Source: Flavobacterium sp. 140616W15 (GTDB taxonomy: Bacteria; Bacteroidota; Bacteroidia; Flavobacteriales; Flavobacteriaceae). Taken from it: a DNA stretch of 64,000 nt. The stretch lies in assembly GCF_003668995.1 (NCBI RefSeq), contig NZ_CP033068.1:1-64000 (forward strand), given 5' to 3'. Both the position numbers and the translations under genes were made by a program. This document shows positions 30,091 to 38,674 of this stretch, piece by piece; the stretch's first letter is position 1; each line of letters begins with the position of its first letter. A model generated the notes under the pieces. The model ran no database searches, had not been told where the DNA came from, and worked only from the letters and a program-made list of their open reading frames with translations.

Positions 30091-31045
30091 AGTAAATCGA
30101 CTTGAGAGTTGATTTTTTCGATATAATAATCTATTTTTCGAATGGCTCGATTATAAAATAAATTTTGCTCTTTGATTCCGGAGGCACCCAAAGCCTTTGA
30201 GTTGATTATTTGTTGCTTGAAGAATTGATGTACATTTTTACAACTGTCTGTATTGTCAGTAATAAAATAACCGAGTAACGTATAAGGAACAAACATCGTT
30301 AGTTTTTCTTCTGTTTCTATGAGCATATTATTGTTTAACAATATTAACTCATTGTAGTATATGGTGAAATTAGAATTTGGTCTATTGCCTTTTTCTTGGA
30401 TGGAATTGATGATCCTTTTTAAGTCTTTACAAAGTGCATTTGCATTTTTTAGGTTAAGTAAACCAGCCTCGTAAAAATATAAAATCTGTTGTAAGCTACT
30501 GTTTATTGTAGTGTCATTCCATACCTCATTTACAATAGCATTATCATAAACATTTTTCAATTTTTGCATGTATTCTGTAAAGGATTCTTCGATTACAAAA
30601 TTTTCAAAAGCAACTTTTTTTTGGTCCGTATTTAAAAGATTAAGCCATACAAAAGCTTTGAATTTTGATAAAATAGTTCCATCCATAAAATAGAATAACG
30701 GAATATCTTTGGCAGAATAAAAAAGGGTCGTTTTTGGATTTTTAGTTAAAAGCTCAATTTGTTCTGAAGAAGTTTTAAAATATTGAAGCATATCTTTTAA
30801 TGTCTCTATTTCAATTGTTTTCTCGACAATAACTTTTTCTTTTTTGAGAATAAATTATCTAATGAAATATTAAAATGATCTGCGAGTTTGATAGTTTCAT
30901 CTATAGAAAATTTACTTTTTTCAGATATTCTCCGATGTGATGCATCGTAGCTAATTTCTAATACAGAAGCTACTTCATCTATTAAAGAAATTGATTTTGA
31001 AACTTTACTTCGAATGGCTTTTAAAAATGATTCTTGATATTTCAT
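30084..31045 (-). CDS. HTH transcriptional regulator with long C-terminal domain, one homopolymer frameshift
   Basis: The N-terminal 75 residues form an XRE-like HTH (LIDEVASVLEISYDASHRRISEKSKFSIDETIKLADHFNISLDNLF). As written the frame stops, but one extra base in the T run at 30840-30845 joins it (KKEKVIVEKTIEIETLKDMLQYF) to a 235-residue helical domain (FYSAKDIPLFYFMDGTILSKFKAFVWLNLLN, NNMLIETEEKLTMFVPYTLLGYFITDN). The result is one protein of about 320 residues, a type frequent in Flavobacteria. The start at 31045 is preferred over 31063, which lies inside a perfect palindrome. It is divergent from two surface-protein genes that it probably regulates. Confidence 0.75.
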
Positions 31046-31046
31046 A

Positions 31047-31065
31047 ATTTGCGATAATCGCAAAT
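31047..31065. promoter_or_regulatory. 19-bp perfect palindrome, likely operator of the divergent HTH regulator
   Basis: ATTTGCGAT-A-ATCGCAAAT has 9-bp perfect arms and lies immediately upstream of the regulator ATG. A related site, GTGATAATTGCAAT, lies at 31103-31116, nearer the + strand genes. Confidence 0.75.
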
Positions 31066-31102
31066 ATAAGAAATAGTTTTATTCATTTAAGCAAATATAT
31101 GT

Positions 31103-31116
31103 GTGATAATTGCAAT
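31103..31116. promoter_or_regulatory. second, degenerate operator-like site
   Basis: GTGATAATTGCAAT resembles the core GCGATAATCGCAA of the palindrome at 31047-31065, about 51 bases centre to centre, upstream of the gene at 31149. Confidence 0.45.
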
Positions 31117-31148
31117 AGGTTTGTCTTGTAATTTTAAAATAATGATTT

Positions 31149-31892
31149 ATGAAAACGTCAATTTTAGTATTCCTGTTTTTAACATTTGGATTTATTCATG
31201 CTCAGGACGTAATCCAGATTCATACAGTTGATTCTGTAAAAACACATTCGCAGATTTTTAGTCTCTCGCCAATTTCTAAAAAAGTTGACCAAGTAAATGG
31301 GCTTGTGTTTGGTCTTGGACATATCAATAATAAAAATATAGAGCGTCAAACAATTAATGGTATAAATATAGAAGTAAATCCAGCACCTGTCGCTGGAGCA
31401 TTATATGCTTTTATGTTGTTAATGCATATTGATGATGTAATAAAGAACAATAAAATAAAAGTTATAAAAAATTCTGATGAAGATTATAAAATTAGGAATG
31501 TAAATTATACTCCTGATTTAAAATTGAATGGTTTAAATCTTAGTTCTGGGTGCTTTTTTACCACAACAAGTATGAATGGCTTAAATATTTCGGCTGGAAA
31601 CAAGTTCAACGATTTTAATGGCCTTTCAGTAACTGTTTTGGGAACAATTGCAGGTCATCAAAATGGATTTTCAATAGGTGTTTACAATGCTAATAATGAT
31701 TTAATTGGTTCTACAATTGGAGTTTATAATCAATCTTATGAGTTGAAGGGATTGCATTTGGGAGTTTTTAATCAAGCACAAATTAATAAAGGATTGCAGA
31801 TTGGTATTTTTAATAAATCAAATTCTACAGGTTTTCAGTTAGGACTTTGGAATGTAAATAATAAAAGGTCAATGCCTTTTTTAAATTGGTGA
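31149..31892 (+). CDS. LA_2272-like surface repeat protein
   Basis: 247 residues with a signal peptide (MKTSILVFLFLTFGFIHAQ). From about residue 50 the protein is built of short repeats of the type NGLxxGxxN (KVDQVNGLVFGLGHIN, DLKLNGLNLSSG, TSMNGLNISAGNKFNDFNGLSV, HQNGFSIGVYNANNDLIGSTIGVYNQSYELKGLHLGVFNQAQINKGLQIGIFNKSNSTGFQLGLWN). This is the LA_2272/LA_2273 surface-repeat pattern, predicted to fold as a beta-helix. Its cellular role is unknown. It is probably co-transcribed with the next gene, which starts three bases after this stop. Confidence 0.75.
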   Translation: MKTSILVFLFLTFGFIHAQDVIQIHTVDSVKTHSQIFSLSPISKKVDQVNGLVFGLGHINNKNIERQTINGINIEVNPAPVAGALYAFMLLMHIDDVIKNNKIKVIKNSDEDYKIRNVNYTPDLKLNGLNLSSGCFFTTTSMNGLNISAGNKFNDFNGLSVTVLGTIAGHQNGFSIGVYNANNDLIGSTIGVYNQSYELKGLHLGVFNQAQINKGLQIGIFNKSNSTGFQLGLWNVNNKRSMPFLNW

Positions 31893-31894
31893 TT

Positions 31895-32512
31895 ATGAGA
31901 AGTTTTTTATATCTATTAATTCTTTTGTTTTCGGAATTTGCATTCTCTCAAAATGAATCTCAAGATACGTCTGATGATTATGAAAGAATTTATATTGAAG
32001 CTGGTTTTGTTCAGCCAATCGAGAAACTTTCGAGTAAGTTTGATTTATCGCCATCATTTGGTTTTTGGTTTAGAAGTAAATTGAATCGGGAAGATTTTAT
32101 AGATTTTGGTTTTAATTTTTTTATACCTAAAAAAACCGTAGAGCCTAATTTTGAATATAGAGATACTATAGTTCAATATAAATCAAGTCATTTTGCAATA
32201 AATATCGGAACTCGTTTTGCAAAAGTTGTTCCTTTATCTTTGCGAAAAAAAGATTTTAATTTAGAATGGAATTCTGGAATAGGTTTGGCTTTAAATTTTT
32301 ATAAAGCTCCATACGAATTAGATTTTGAAGGCGGAGAGCATACAAAAGAAGTTTTGACTACATTTTATCTATCACAAGGAATTAAGCTCAATTATAAAAA
32401 TGTTGGCTTACAATGTCATTATCAATGGTCTCCTTATGGATTATTTAATGATAAGATTGAGAAGGATTTTGGATCGCAGAGTTTGATGTTCGGAATTGTT
32501 TATCGACAATAG
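31895..32512 (+). CDS. outer-membrane beta-barrel-like hypothetical protein
   Basis: 205 residues from MRSFLYLLILLFSEFAFSQ (signal peptide). Regular amphipathic strands follow (ERIYIEAGFVQPIEKLS, SFGFWFRSKLNREDFIDFGFNFFIP, HFAINIGTRFAKVVP, LEWNSGIGLALNFYKA, TFYLSQGIKLNYKNVGLQCHYQWSPYGLF, SLMFGIVYRQ). They suggest an 8-10-strand barrel ending in the outer-membrane style Tyr-Arg-Gln. It is paired with the surface-repeat gene under control of the divergent HTH regulator. No named family. Confidence 0.65.
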   Translation: MRSFLYLLILLFSEFAFSQNESQDTSDDYERIYIEAGFVQPIEKLSSKFDLSPSFGFWFRSKLNREDFIDFGFNFFIPKKTVEPNFEYRDTIVQYKSSHFAINIGTRFAKVVPLSLRKKDFNLEWNSGIGLALNFYKAPYELDFEGGEHTKEVLTTFYLSQGIKLNYKNVGLQCHYQWSPYGLFNDKIEKDFGSQSLMFGIVYRQ

Positions 32513-32518
32513 CTAAAA

Positions 32519-32602
32519 ACGAAAAACCCCAATTCAAATAAATGAATTGGGGTTTTTTCTATAAATAAACCTTTAGTAAACTAAGATCTGATTACTCTTT
32601 TT
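32519..32602. repeat. right copy of the ~85-bp direct repeat (functional pnp 3' end)
   Basis: This matches 30003-30090 in the same orientation. It includes the terminator hairpin and the last codons of pnp. The two copies flank the HTH/surface-protein module. Confidence 0.8.
32522..32557. terminator. terminator, copy 3 of the repeated CCCCAATTCA hairpin
   Basis: The stem AAAAACCCCAATTCA with TGAATTGGGGTTTTT serves converging transcripts: the gene ending at 32512 (+) and pnp ending at 32573 (-). Confidence 0.9.
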
Positions 32603-34726
32603 CTCCTCACGTGGAGGTCTTGGAAGAAGTGCTTTTCTTGACACTTTTTCTTTTCTAGTTTTAGGATCAAGTCCAAGATATTTAACTTGAAAAATATCTC
32701 CCATGTTTACTACGTCAGTAACGTTTTCAGTACGTTCCCAAGCTAGCTCAGATACGTGAAGTAAAACTTCATTTCCTGGTGCAGCAGTATATTCTACTAC
32801 AGCTCCAAAATCAAGCAATTTAATTACTTTAACTTCATAAGCTTCGCCCATTTGAGGTTTGAAAGTAATAGATTGAATTTTAGCTAAAACAGCTTCAATT
32901 CCTGCAGGATCTGTACCTAATATTTCGATAACACCTTGTTCATCAACTTCATTGATTACAATAGTTGTTCCAGTAGCTTTTTGTAATTCTTGAATTACTT
33001 TTCCTCCAGGTCCAATTAATGCTCCAATAAAGTTTCCAGGGATAGTTCTAGTGATGATTTTTGGAGAGTGTGCTTTAACGTCTGCTCTAGGAGCAGCAAT
33101 AGTCTCAGTTAATTTTCCTAAAATGTGTAAACGTCCTTCACGTGCTTGCCCTAAAGCTTGCTCCATGATGTCGTAACGTAAACCATCAATTTTGATATCC
33201 ATTTGGCAAGCTGTGATACCGTCAGCAGTTCCAGTTACTTTAAAGTCCATATCTCCTAAGTGATCTTCATCACCTAAAATATCAGATAATACAGCAAACT
33301 TTTCACCGTCAGTAATTAATCCCATAGCAATTCCAGAAACTGGTTTTACCATTTGAACTCCAGCATCCATCAAAGCCATTGTACCAGCACAAACTGTAGC
33401 CATAGAAGAAGAACCGTTAGATTCTAAAACCTCAGATACAATACGGATAGTGTAAGGACAATCAGCAGGAATCATGTTTTTTAACGCTCTTTGAGCTAAG
33501 TTACCGTGACCAACTTCTCTTCTTGAAGTTCCTCTTAGAGGTTTTGCTTCACCAGTAGAGAAAGGAGGGAAGTTATAGTGTAAGTAGAATTTCTCTTCAC
33601 CTTGTTCAGATGGAGAATCAATTTGGTTAGCTTCTCTAGATGTTCCTAAAGTTACTGTAGCCAATGCTTGAGTTTCTCCACGTGTAAATAAAGAAGAACC
33701 GTGAACTCTTGGTAAATAATCAGTTTCGCACCAGATTGGTCTGATGTCTGTTGTTTTTCTACCATCTAAACGAACACCTAATTCTAATACTACATTACGA
33801 ACAGCTTCTTTGTTTGTTTTGTAGAAATATTTAGAAACTAAATCTCCATCAGCAGCTAATTCTTCTTCAGTAAATAAAGCTTTTACTTCTTCTTTTACTT
33901 CGGCAAATGCAGCAGTTCTTTCGTGTTTAGCTGAACCAACTTTTGCAATAGCATATATTTTATCGTAAGCAGCAGCTTTTACTTTTTTGTAAATTTCTTC
34001 GTTTTCTTTCTCACCTTCGTAAGTACGAATTTCTTTTTTACCAAAAGCAGCTTGCAAACGCAATTGAGCCTGAATTTGAACTTTAATAGCTTCGTGAGCA
34101 AATTTGATAGCTTCTACCATTTCAGCTTCTGAAATTTCTTTCATTTCTCCTTCAACCATTGCAACTGAATCCATAGAAGCTCCAATCATCATGTCGATGT
34201 CAGATTTTGCTAAGTCTTCTCTACTTGGGTTGATTACAAATTTTCCATCGATACGTGCTACACGTACTTCAGAAATTAAGTTGTAAAAAGGAATGTCTGA
34301 AACTGCTAATGCTGCAGATGCAGCTAAACCAGCTAATGCATCAGGCATTACTTCTTCGTCATGAGACATTAATTGAATCATAACTTGCGTTTCAGCATGG
34401 TAATCATCTGGGAAAAGCGGACGTAAAACACGGTCTACTAATCTCATTGTTAATACTTCGCTATCGCTAGGACGAGCTTCTCTCTTGAAGAAACCTCCTG
34501 GAAAACGACCAGCTGCCGCAAATTTTTCGCGATAATCTACCGTTAATGGTAAGAAATCAACATTTGGGTTAGCGGTACGAGCTGAAACTGCTGTTGCAAG
34601 TATCATCGTGTCGCCCATTCTTACTACTACAGAACCATCAGCTTGTTTAGCTAAACGTCCTGTCTCGATTGTGATGCTTCTGCCATCACCTAAATCGATT
34701 TTTTCTACAAATAATTGTGGAATCAT
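32573..34726 (-). CDS. pnp: polyribonucleotide nucleotidyltransferase (PNPase)
   Basis: A 717-residue phosphorolytic 3'-5' exoribonuclease of mRNA decay. Two RNase PH-like cores are visible ([60 protein letters not shown] with [27 protein letters not shown]). A KH domain with GxxG ([21 protein letters not shown], about 565-620) and an S1 domain ([20 protein letters not shown], about 630-690) complete the standard architecture. It follows rpsO, the classical order. The last codons are duplicated at 30057-30090. Confidence 0.97.
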   Translation of the reverse strand: MIPQLFVEKIDLGDGRSITIETGRLAKQADGSVVVRMGDTMILATAVSARTANPNVDFLPLTVDYREKFAAAGRFPGGFFKREARPSDSEVLTMRLVDRVLRPLFPDDYHAETQVMIQLMSHDEEVMPDALAGLAASAALAVSDIPFYNLISEVRVARIDGKFVINPSREDLAKSDIDMMIGASMDSVAMVEGEMKEISEAEMVEAIKFAHEAIKVQIQAQLRLQAAFGKKEIRTYEGEKENEEIYKKVKAAAYDKIYAIAKVGSAKHERTAAFAEVKEEVKALFTEEELAADGDLVSKYFYKTNKEAVRNVVLELGVRLDGRKTTDIRPIWCETDYLPRVHGSSLFTRGETQALATVTLGTSREANQIDSPSEQGEEKFYLHYNFPPFSTGEAKPLRGTSRREVGHGNLAQRALKNMIPADCPYTIRIVSEVLESNGSSSMATVCAGTMALMDAGVQMVKPVSGIAMGLITDGEKFAVLSDILGDEDHLGDMDFKVTGTADGITACQMDIKIDGLRYDIMEQALGQAREGRLHILGKLTETIAAPRADVKAHSPKIITRTIPGNFIGALIGPGGKVIQELQKATGTTIVINEVDEQGVIEILGTDPAGIEAVLAKIQSITFKPQMGEAYEVKVIKLLDFGAVVEYTAAPGNEVLLHVSELAWERTENVTDVVNMGDIFQVKYLGLDPKTRKEKVSRKALLPRPPREEKKSNQILVY

Positions 34727-34845
34727 AAATTTTTTCCTTATTGATTATACAATGGGTTTTAGTTGTGTTGTAGTTGTTGTTGTGCGTAGTTAATGCCTAA
34801 AACCCAATGAAAAACCAAACTTTTTTCTTTGTTTGTTTAAAAAAC

Positions 34846-34873
34846 AAAAAGAGGCACTCTCGCACCTCTTTTT
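34846..34873 (-). terminator. hairpin between rpsO and pnp
   Basis: AAAAAGAGG/CCTCTTTTT (9-bp stem, 10-nt loop), eight bases after the rpsO stop. It probably ends or attenuates the rpsO transcript before pnp. Confidence 0.75.
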
Positions 34874-34881
34874 TATATTGA

Positions 34882-35148
34882 TTATTTTCTGATATTCAAT
34901 ACTTTGATAATCTCACGATATCTGTTGATTTCTTTTTTCTTCAAGTAATCTAACAATGATCTTCTTTTTCCTACTAGTAGTACTAATGAACGTTCTGTGT
35001 TATAATCGTGACGATTTTTTTTCAAGTGCTCAGTTAAGTGTGAAATTCTGTAAGTGAACAATGCAATTTGAGCTTCTGCTTTTCCAGTGTTTGTTGCTTC
35101 ACCGTGTTTTGCGAAAATCTCTTCTTTAATTTCTTTAGTTAAATACAT
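34882..35148 (-). CDS. rpsO: 30S ribosomal protein S15
   Basis: 88 residues, full family length. It shows EIFAKHGEATNTGKAEAQIALFTYRISHLTEHLKKNRHDYNTERSLVLLVGKRRSLLDYLKKKEINRYREIIKVLNIR, which covers the LGLR-like and HKHDHHSRR-equivalent rRNA-contact helices. It binds 16S rRNA in the platform of the small subunit. It lies upstream of pnp on the same strand, the common bacterial arrangement. Confidence 0.98.
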   Translation of the reverse strand: MYLTKEIKEEIFAKHGEATNTGKAEAQIALFTYRISHLTEHLKKNRHDYNTERSLVLLVGKRRSLLDYLKKKEINRYREIIKVLNIRK

Positions 35149-35236
35149 TCCAATATTATTTAATGATTTTTATGTATGTCATACATCTCTTGTAAGACGG
35201 GTGCAAAAATAGTATTTTTTTCTCTAAAAATAAATT

Positions 35237-36202
35237 TTATTGAGTCTTTTTTGCAATTGTTATGGGTAATGAGTAAATAAACCTTGTCGGAATGCCTCTT
35301 TCTAATCCTGGGTTCCATTTTTTACACCCTTTAATTACGCTAATTGCGCTCTCGTCTAATCCGTAACCAATCCCTTTTACTATTTTTGGTTCAATTAGAT
35401 TTCCTTCCTTATCCACAACAAAAGTCATGTGTATTTTTCCAAAAACTTTATTTCTAACGTCTATCGGAATAAACATTTCTCGTGCTATATATCTATAAAA
35501 TGTCTCTATTCCGTTTTTAGGACTTGGTTTTTCAGATACAACTTTGTAAGGGTGTTCAATGTTTAAGGAATCGATGCTTATGCCAGAGATTAATTTGCCG
35601 TTTTTATAGCTCTCGGTAAAAGTATAATTAGCTTTTAGGTTTTTCCCTTTCCAGATACCGTCAGGAAAGCCATTCTTTATTTTACCACTTCCTTCATAGT
35701 TTTCGTCTTCTACTTTACAGTCACCATTTCCTGATATTACTTTTTGCTCGTTTTGCTTGTTCCAATAATTATTAACTTTAAAAATAACCTCTCTGTTTTT
35801 GTCTTTAAAATATTCAAGCTCCGATTTTAAATAGCCATTGTCGTACCAGTTAAATTCTTTGCCGTCCTTTTTTGTATCGATATAACTAACTGCTGACTTT
35901 TTTTTACCGTTTTCATGGTAGTAAACAAATTGTCCGTCTCTTCTTAAAAAATCTCTATCTTTTGATGTTCCAATCATTTTGAGAGTCTTAGACTTGTAGT
36001 AATCTTTAAAAACATAAGATGTTCTGTTTTGATAATATCCCTCGACAATCCTAATGTATTTATAGTTTTCTGCTGTGGTTTCTGTATATGTAGAATCCAT
36101 GTAAATCATTTTGTTAAGGTCTAAGGAGCCTTGTGAGAATAATTTTGTCGTTACTAATAGAAAAAAGGCAATTGTAAAATAAGAAGGAAAGCTAAATTTC
36201 AT
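35237..36202 (-). CDS. TonB C-terminal-domain protein with MORN-like repeats
   Basis: 321 residues with a signal peptide (MKFSFPSYFTIAFFLLVTTKLFSQ). The middle carries MORN-type toxin-antitoxin-like repeats (DGQFVYYHENGKKKSAVSYIDTKKDGKEFNWYDNGYLKSELEYF). The C-terminus is a TonB-type domain (VFGKIHMTFVVDKEGNLIEPKIVKGIGYGLDESAISVIKGCKKWNPGLERGIPTRFIYSLPITI, about 250-318). It lacks the usual N-terminal TM anchor plus proline-rich span, so a classical energy-transducing role is doubtful. Such proteins are common and mostly uncharacterised in Flavobacteria. Confidence 0.8.
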   Translation of the reverse strand: MKFSFPSYFTIAFFLLVTTKLFSQGSLDLNKMIYMDSTYTETTAENYKYIRIVEGYYQNRTSYVFKDYYKSKTLKMIGTSKDRDFLRRDGQFVYYHENGKKKSAVSYIDTKKDGKEFNWYDNGYLKSELEYFKDKNREVIFKVNNYWNKQNEQKVISGNGDCKVEDENYEGSGKIKNGFPDGIWKGKNLKANYTFTESYKNGKLISGISIDSLNIEHPYKVVSEKPSPKNGIETFYRYIAREMFIPIDVRNKVFGKIHMTFVVDKEGNLIEPKIVKGIGYGLDESAISVIKGCKKWNPGLERGIPTRFIYSLPITIAKKTQ

Positions 36203-36242
36203 GTTTTTACATTTTTAAAACTGAAGAGATGTAATTGTGTTT

Positions 36243-36698
36243 CTAATACAGTTTGGCAACTTCTTGATTAACAAATTCTAAAAACTTTTCATCAGCTTCA
36301 GTAAATGGGTCAAGTACGTGACTATCAATATCAATTTGACCAATATTTACTCCGTCAACAAATAAAGGAACAACAATTTCTGATTTTACAGTAAAGCTAC
36401 AAGCAATATAATTATCCTGAGCAGCTACATCTGGGACTACAAAGTTTTCGTTAGAAACGGCAACTTGTCCGCAAATTCCTTTGCCAAAAGGAATAACAGT
36501 ATGATCCGTTTCAGCTCCTACATAAGGGCCTAAATGCAATGTTTTGTTTTCATGATTAGCAAAATAAAAGCCAACCCAGTTGTAGTAATCTATATTGTCA
36601 CTTAATAATTGACAAATGTTTAATAGTTTCTCATCTCTTGAGTGATTTGTGTCTGCTACAATCGCAGTTATTTTTGGTTGTAATTCTTGAAATGTCAT
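36243..36698 (-). CDS. free methionine-(R)-sulfoxide reductase, GAF domain
   Basis: A 151-residue single GAF domain. The fRMsr signature is present: WVGFYF, LGPYVG, IPFGKGICGQVA (Cys 76), NYIACSFTVKSEIVVPLF (Cys 100), IGQIDIDSH and FTEADEKFLE. The middle of the three family cysteines is not seen. The enzyme reduces free Met-R-sulfoxide in the cytoplasm and so counters oxidative damage. It is probably monocistronic. Confidence 0.85.
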   Translation of the reverse strand: MTFQELQPKITAIVADTNHSRDEKLLNICQLLSDNIDYYNWVGFYFANHENKTLHLGPYVGAETDHTVIPFGKGICGQVAVSNENFVVPDVAAQDNYIACSFTVKSEIVVPLFVDGVNIGQIDIDSHVLDPFTEADEKFLEFVNQEVAKLY

Positions 36699-36768
36699 CT
36701 TATTTTGTTTTTATACAAAAGTATTTAAAGCCAAATCAAAAAATACATAAATTTGTTAAAAATTTGTC

Positions 36769-37308
36769 TTGAAAAAATATTTAATTGAGTATAAGCCCTT
36801 TCTTCTTTTTATAGGTGCATTTTTTGCAACTTATATTATATTGACATTGGTTTATCAATTTTATTTGAGCAGTTTTGGAACTACAGGTAAGTTAGACGGA
36901 ATAACAAATTTAGTTGCGTATCATACGGAGCAATTATTGCGATTGTTTAAAGATGATGTTGAATTCGTGAAAATCCCTTCAGAGCCGTATGTAAGGATAT
37001 TGTATAATCAAAAAACAGTTGCTTCAATTGTGGAAGGTTGTAATGCAATTAGTGTTATTATTTTATTTGTATCTTTTATAGTTGCCTTTTCAGGGAAATT
37101 AAAACCAACGTTACTTTATATTTTAGGAGGTTGTCTTTTTATTTATGTCCTTAATATTTTTAGAATAGCATCATTGTGCACATTGTTATATTATTTTCCA
37201 GAGAAATCACATATTTTGCATGGGGTTCTTTTTCCATTGGTGATTTATGGATTGGTTTTTATTCTGTGGATTATTTGGGTAAGTAAATTTTCTAAATATG
37301 CTAAATAA
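36769..37308 (+). CDS. xrtF: exosortase XrtF
   Basis: 179 residues with about five TM helices and the exosortase catalytic triad in order: Cys in VEGCNAISV, Arg in LNIFRIASL, His in ILHGVLFPL. It is a membrane transpeptidase that recognises C-terminal PEP-CTERM-like sorting signals; XrtF is the flavobacterial form. The start is TTG at 36769, because an in-frame TAA lies four codons upstream and no ATG is near. It overlaps the partner gene by 11 bases. Confidence 0.9.
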   Translation: MKKYLIEYKPFLLFIGAFFATYIILTLVYQFYLSSFGTTGKLDGITNLVAYHTEQLLRLFKDDVEFVKIPSEPYVRILYNQKTVASIVEGCNAISVIILFVSFIVAFSGKLKPTLLYILGGCLFIYVLNIFRIASLCTLLYYFPEKSHILHGVLFPLVIYGLVFILWIIWVSKFSKYAK

Positions 37309-37739
37309 TATTCTTGAAAATAAGTTGAGAATTTTTCTCCTAATTGTTTTTGTGCTTCTTTTAGTAGGTGTAAGGGCTTTTGAAAGTCAGTTGTTTTATG
37401 ATCCTTTTCTAGTTTATTTTGAAAGAGATTATGAAGTGCTTCCTTTGCCTGAATTTGATTCGCTTCGTTTATTTTTCGGATTGCTGTTTCGATACACATT
37501 AAATACGATTCTATCATTGGGAATTATTTATGTGCTTTTGAAGAAATTGAAATGGTGAAATTCGCTTCGATTTTATATGTTGTTTTTTTCTGGTTTTAAT
37601 CATTACTTTTTCTGGTGTTGTTTATTTCTACGCTAATCATAATAATTTGATGCTTTTTTATGTGCGTCGATTTTTAATCCAACCTATTTTTATACTGTTG
37701 TTCATTCCGGGATTTTATTATCAAAAGCTAAGTAAATAG
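37298..37739 (+). CDS. exosortase F-associated membrane protein, two homopolymer frameshifts
   Basis: As written the frame stops after LLKKLKW at 37558. Restoring one A near 37552 and one T in the run after 37582 joins it to MVKFASILYVVFFLVLII..VVYFYANHNNLMLFYVRRFLIQPIFILLFIPGFYYQKLSK, ending with TAG at 37737-37739. The result is about 147 residues with four TM segments, the known size of the protein always encoded next to XrtF. The N-terminal part (FESQLFYDPFLVYF) is typical. It presumably assists the sortase; its biochemical role is not known. Confidence 0.8.
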
Positions 37740-37802
37740 CTCTTTTTTTTCGTATCTTTATTAGTCGGTTTGTTTTGTTTTAATGATCAAGTTAAGGAAC
37801 AG

Positions 37803-38633
37803 ATGAAAGTTGTAAAAAAATCAGGAGATTTTGTTGTTTTTGACAGGAAGAAATTAGAGAAGTCTCTGTTGAATTCGGGTGCAAACCAATTAATTGTTCA
37901 AGAAGTTCTACAAACAATAGAAAAAGAAATTTACGAAGGTATTTCTACCAAGAGAATTTATAAGATGGCTTTTAATCTGCTACGAAAAAAATCTCATTCT
38001 CATGCTGCACGTTATAACTTAAAAGAAGCCATTCAGTTATTAGGACCTGCAGGTTTTTACTTCGAAAAATATATCGCTAGACTTTTCTCCATTGAAAATT
38101 ATGAAACGAGAACTAATTTAACGCTACAAGGAAAGTGTGTTTCGCACGAAGTAGATGTTTTGGTAAAGAAAAATAATGTCATTGGAATGATTGAGTGTAA
38201 ATTTCATATGGGAAAAGAAGCATCTACAGATGTAAAAGTACCGATGTATATTTTGTCTAGATTTAATGATCTTAAAGAAAGAAAACATCTTGTTTTTGCA
38301 GAGAAAGATGCTATTTCAGAATGCTGGATAGTTACCAATAATAGATTTACATTAGATGCAATGACTTTTGGAACATGTTCTGGATTGAATTTATTAAGTT
38401 GGGATTATCCTGCAAATAATAATTTGAGAACAAAAAATGAGAATAATAATTTATATCCTATAACTTGTTTGACCACACTGACACTTGCCGAAAAAGATAA
38501 GTTATTGGCTTTGGATGTGATTTTAGTAAGAGAGTTGTTAAATAATCGCTATTGCTTAGAAGAAATAGGATTGAGTTCTCAAAGAATAAAAGGTATTATA
38601 AAAGAAGCATCGGAGTTGTGTAGGTATTCTTAA
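37803..38633 (+). CDS. ATP-cone domain plus PD-(D/E)XK restriction endonuclease-like protein
   Basis: 276 residues from MKVVKKSGDFVVFDRKKLEKSLLNSGA. Residues 1-90 form an ATP-cone (IVQEVLQTIEKEIYEGISTKRIYKMAFNLLRKKSHSHAARYNLKEAI), otherwise seen in nucleotide reductases and NrdR. Residues 95-205 form a nuclease fold with HEVDVLVKKNNVIGMIECKFHMG, which supplies the Asp and the E-x-K of PD-(D/E)XK enzymes. A nucleotide-gated DNA nuclease is inferred. A longer start at 37770 is less likely. The next gene, 41 bases downstream, encodes a beta-CASP nuclease. Confidence 0.8.
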   Translation: MKVVKKSGDFVVFDRKKLEKSLLNSGANQLIVQEVLQTIEKEIYEGISTKRIYKMAFNLLRKKSHSHAARYNLKEAIQLLGPAGFYFEKYIARLFSIENYETRTNLTLQGKCVSHEVDVLVKKNNVIGMIECKFHMGKEASTDVKVPMYILSRFNDLKERKHLVFAEKDAISECWIVTNNRFTLDAMTFGTCSGLNLLSWDYPANNNLRTKNENNNLYPITCLTTLTLAEKDKLLALDVILVRELLNNRYCLEEIGLSSQRIKGIIKEASELCRYS

Positions 38634-38674
38634 AAGTATAGTTTTTTATTTTATGTAATTTAAATTTGAATCAA

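Noticed and set aside
35237-36202. Classical TonB energy transducer
   Set aside because: It has a TonB-like C-terminal domain but a cleavable signal peptide and MORN-like repeats in place of the TM anchor and proline-rich span.
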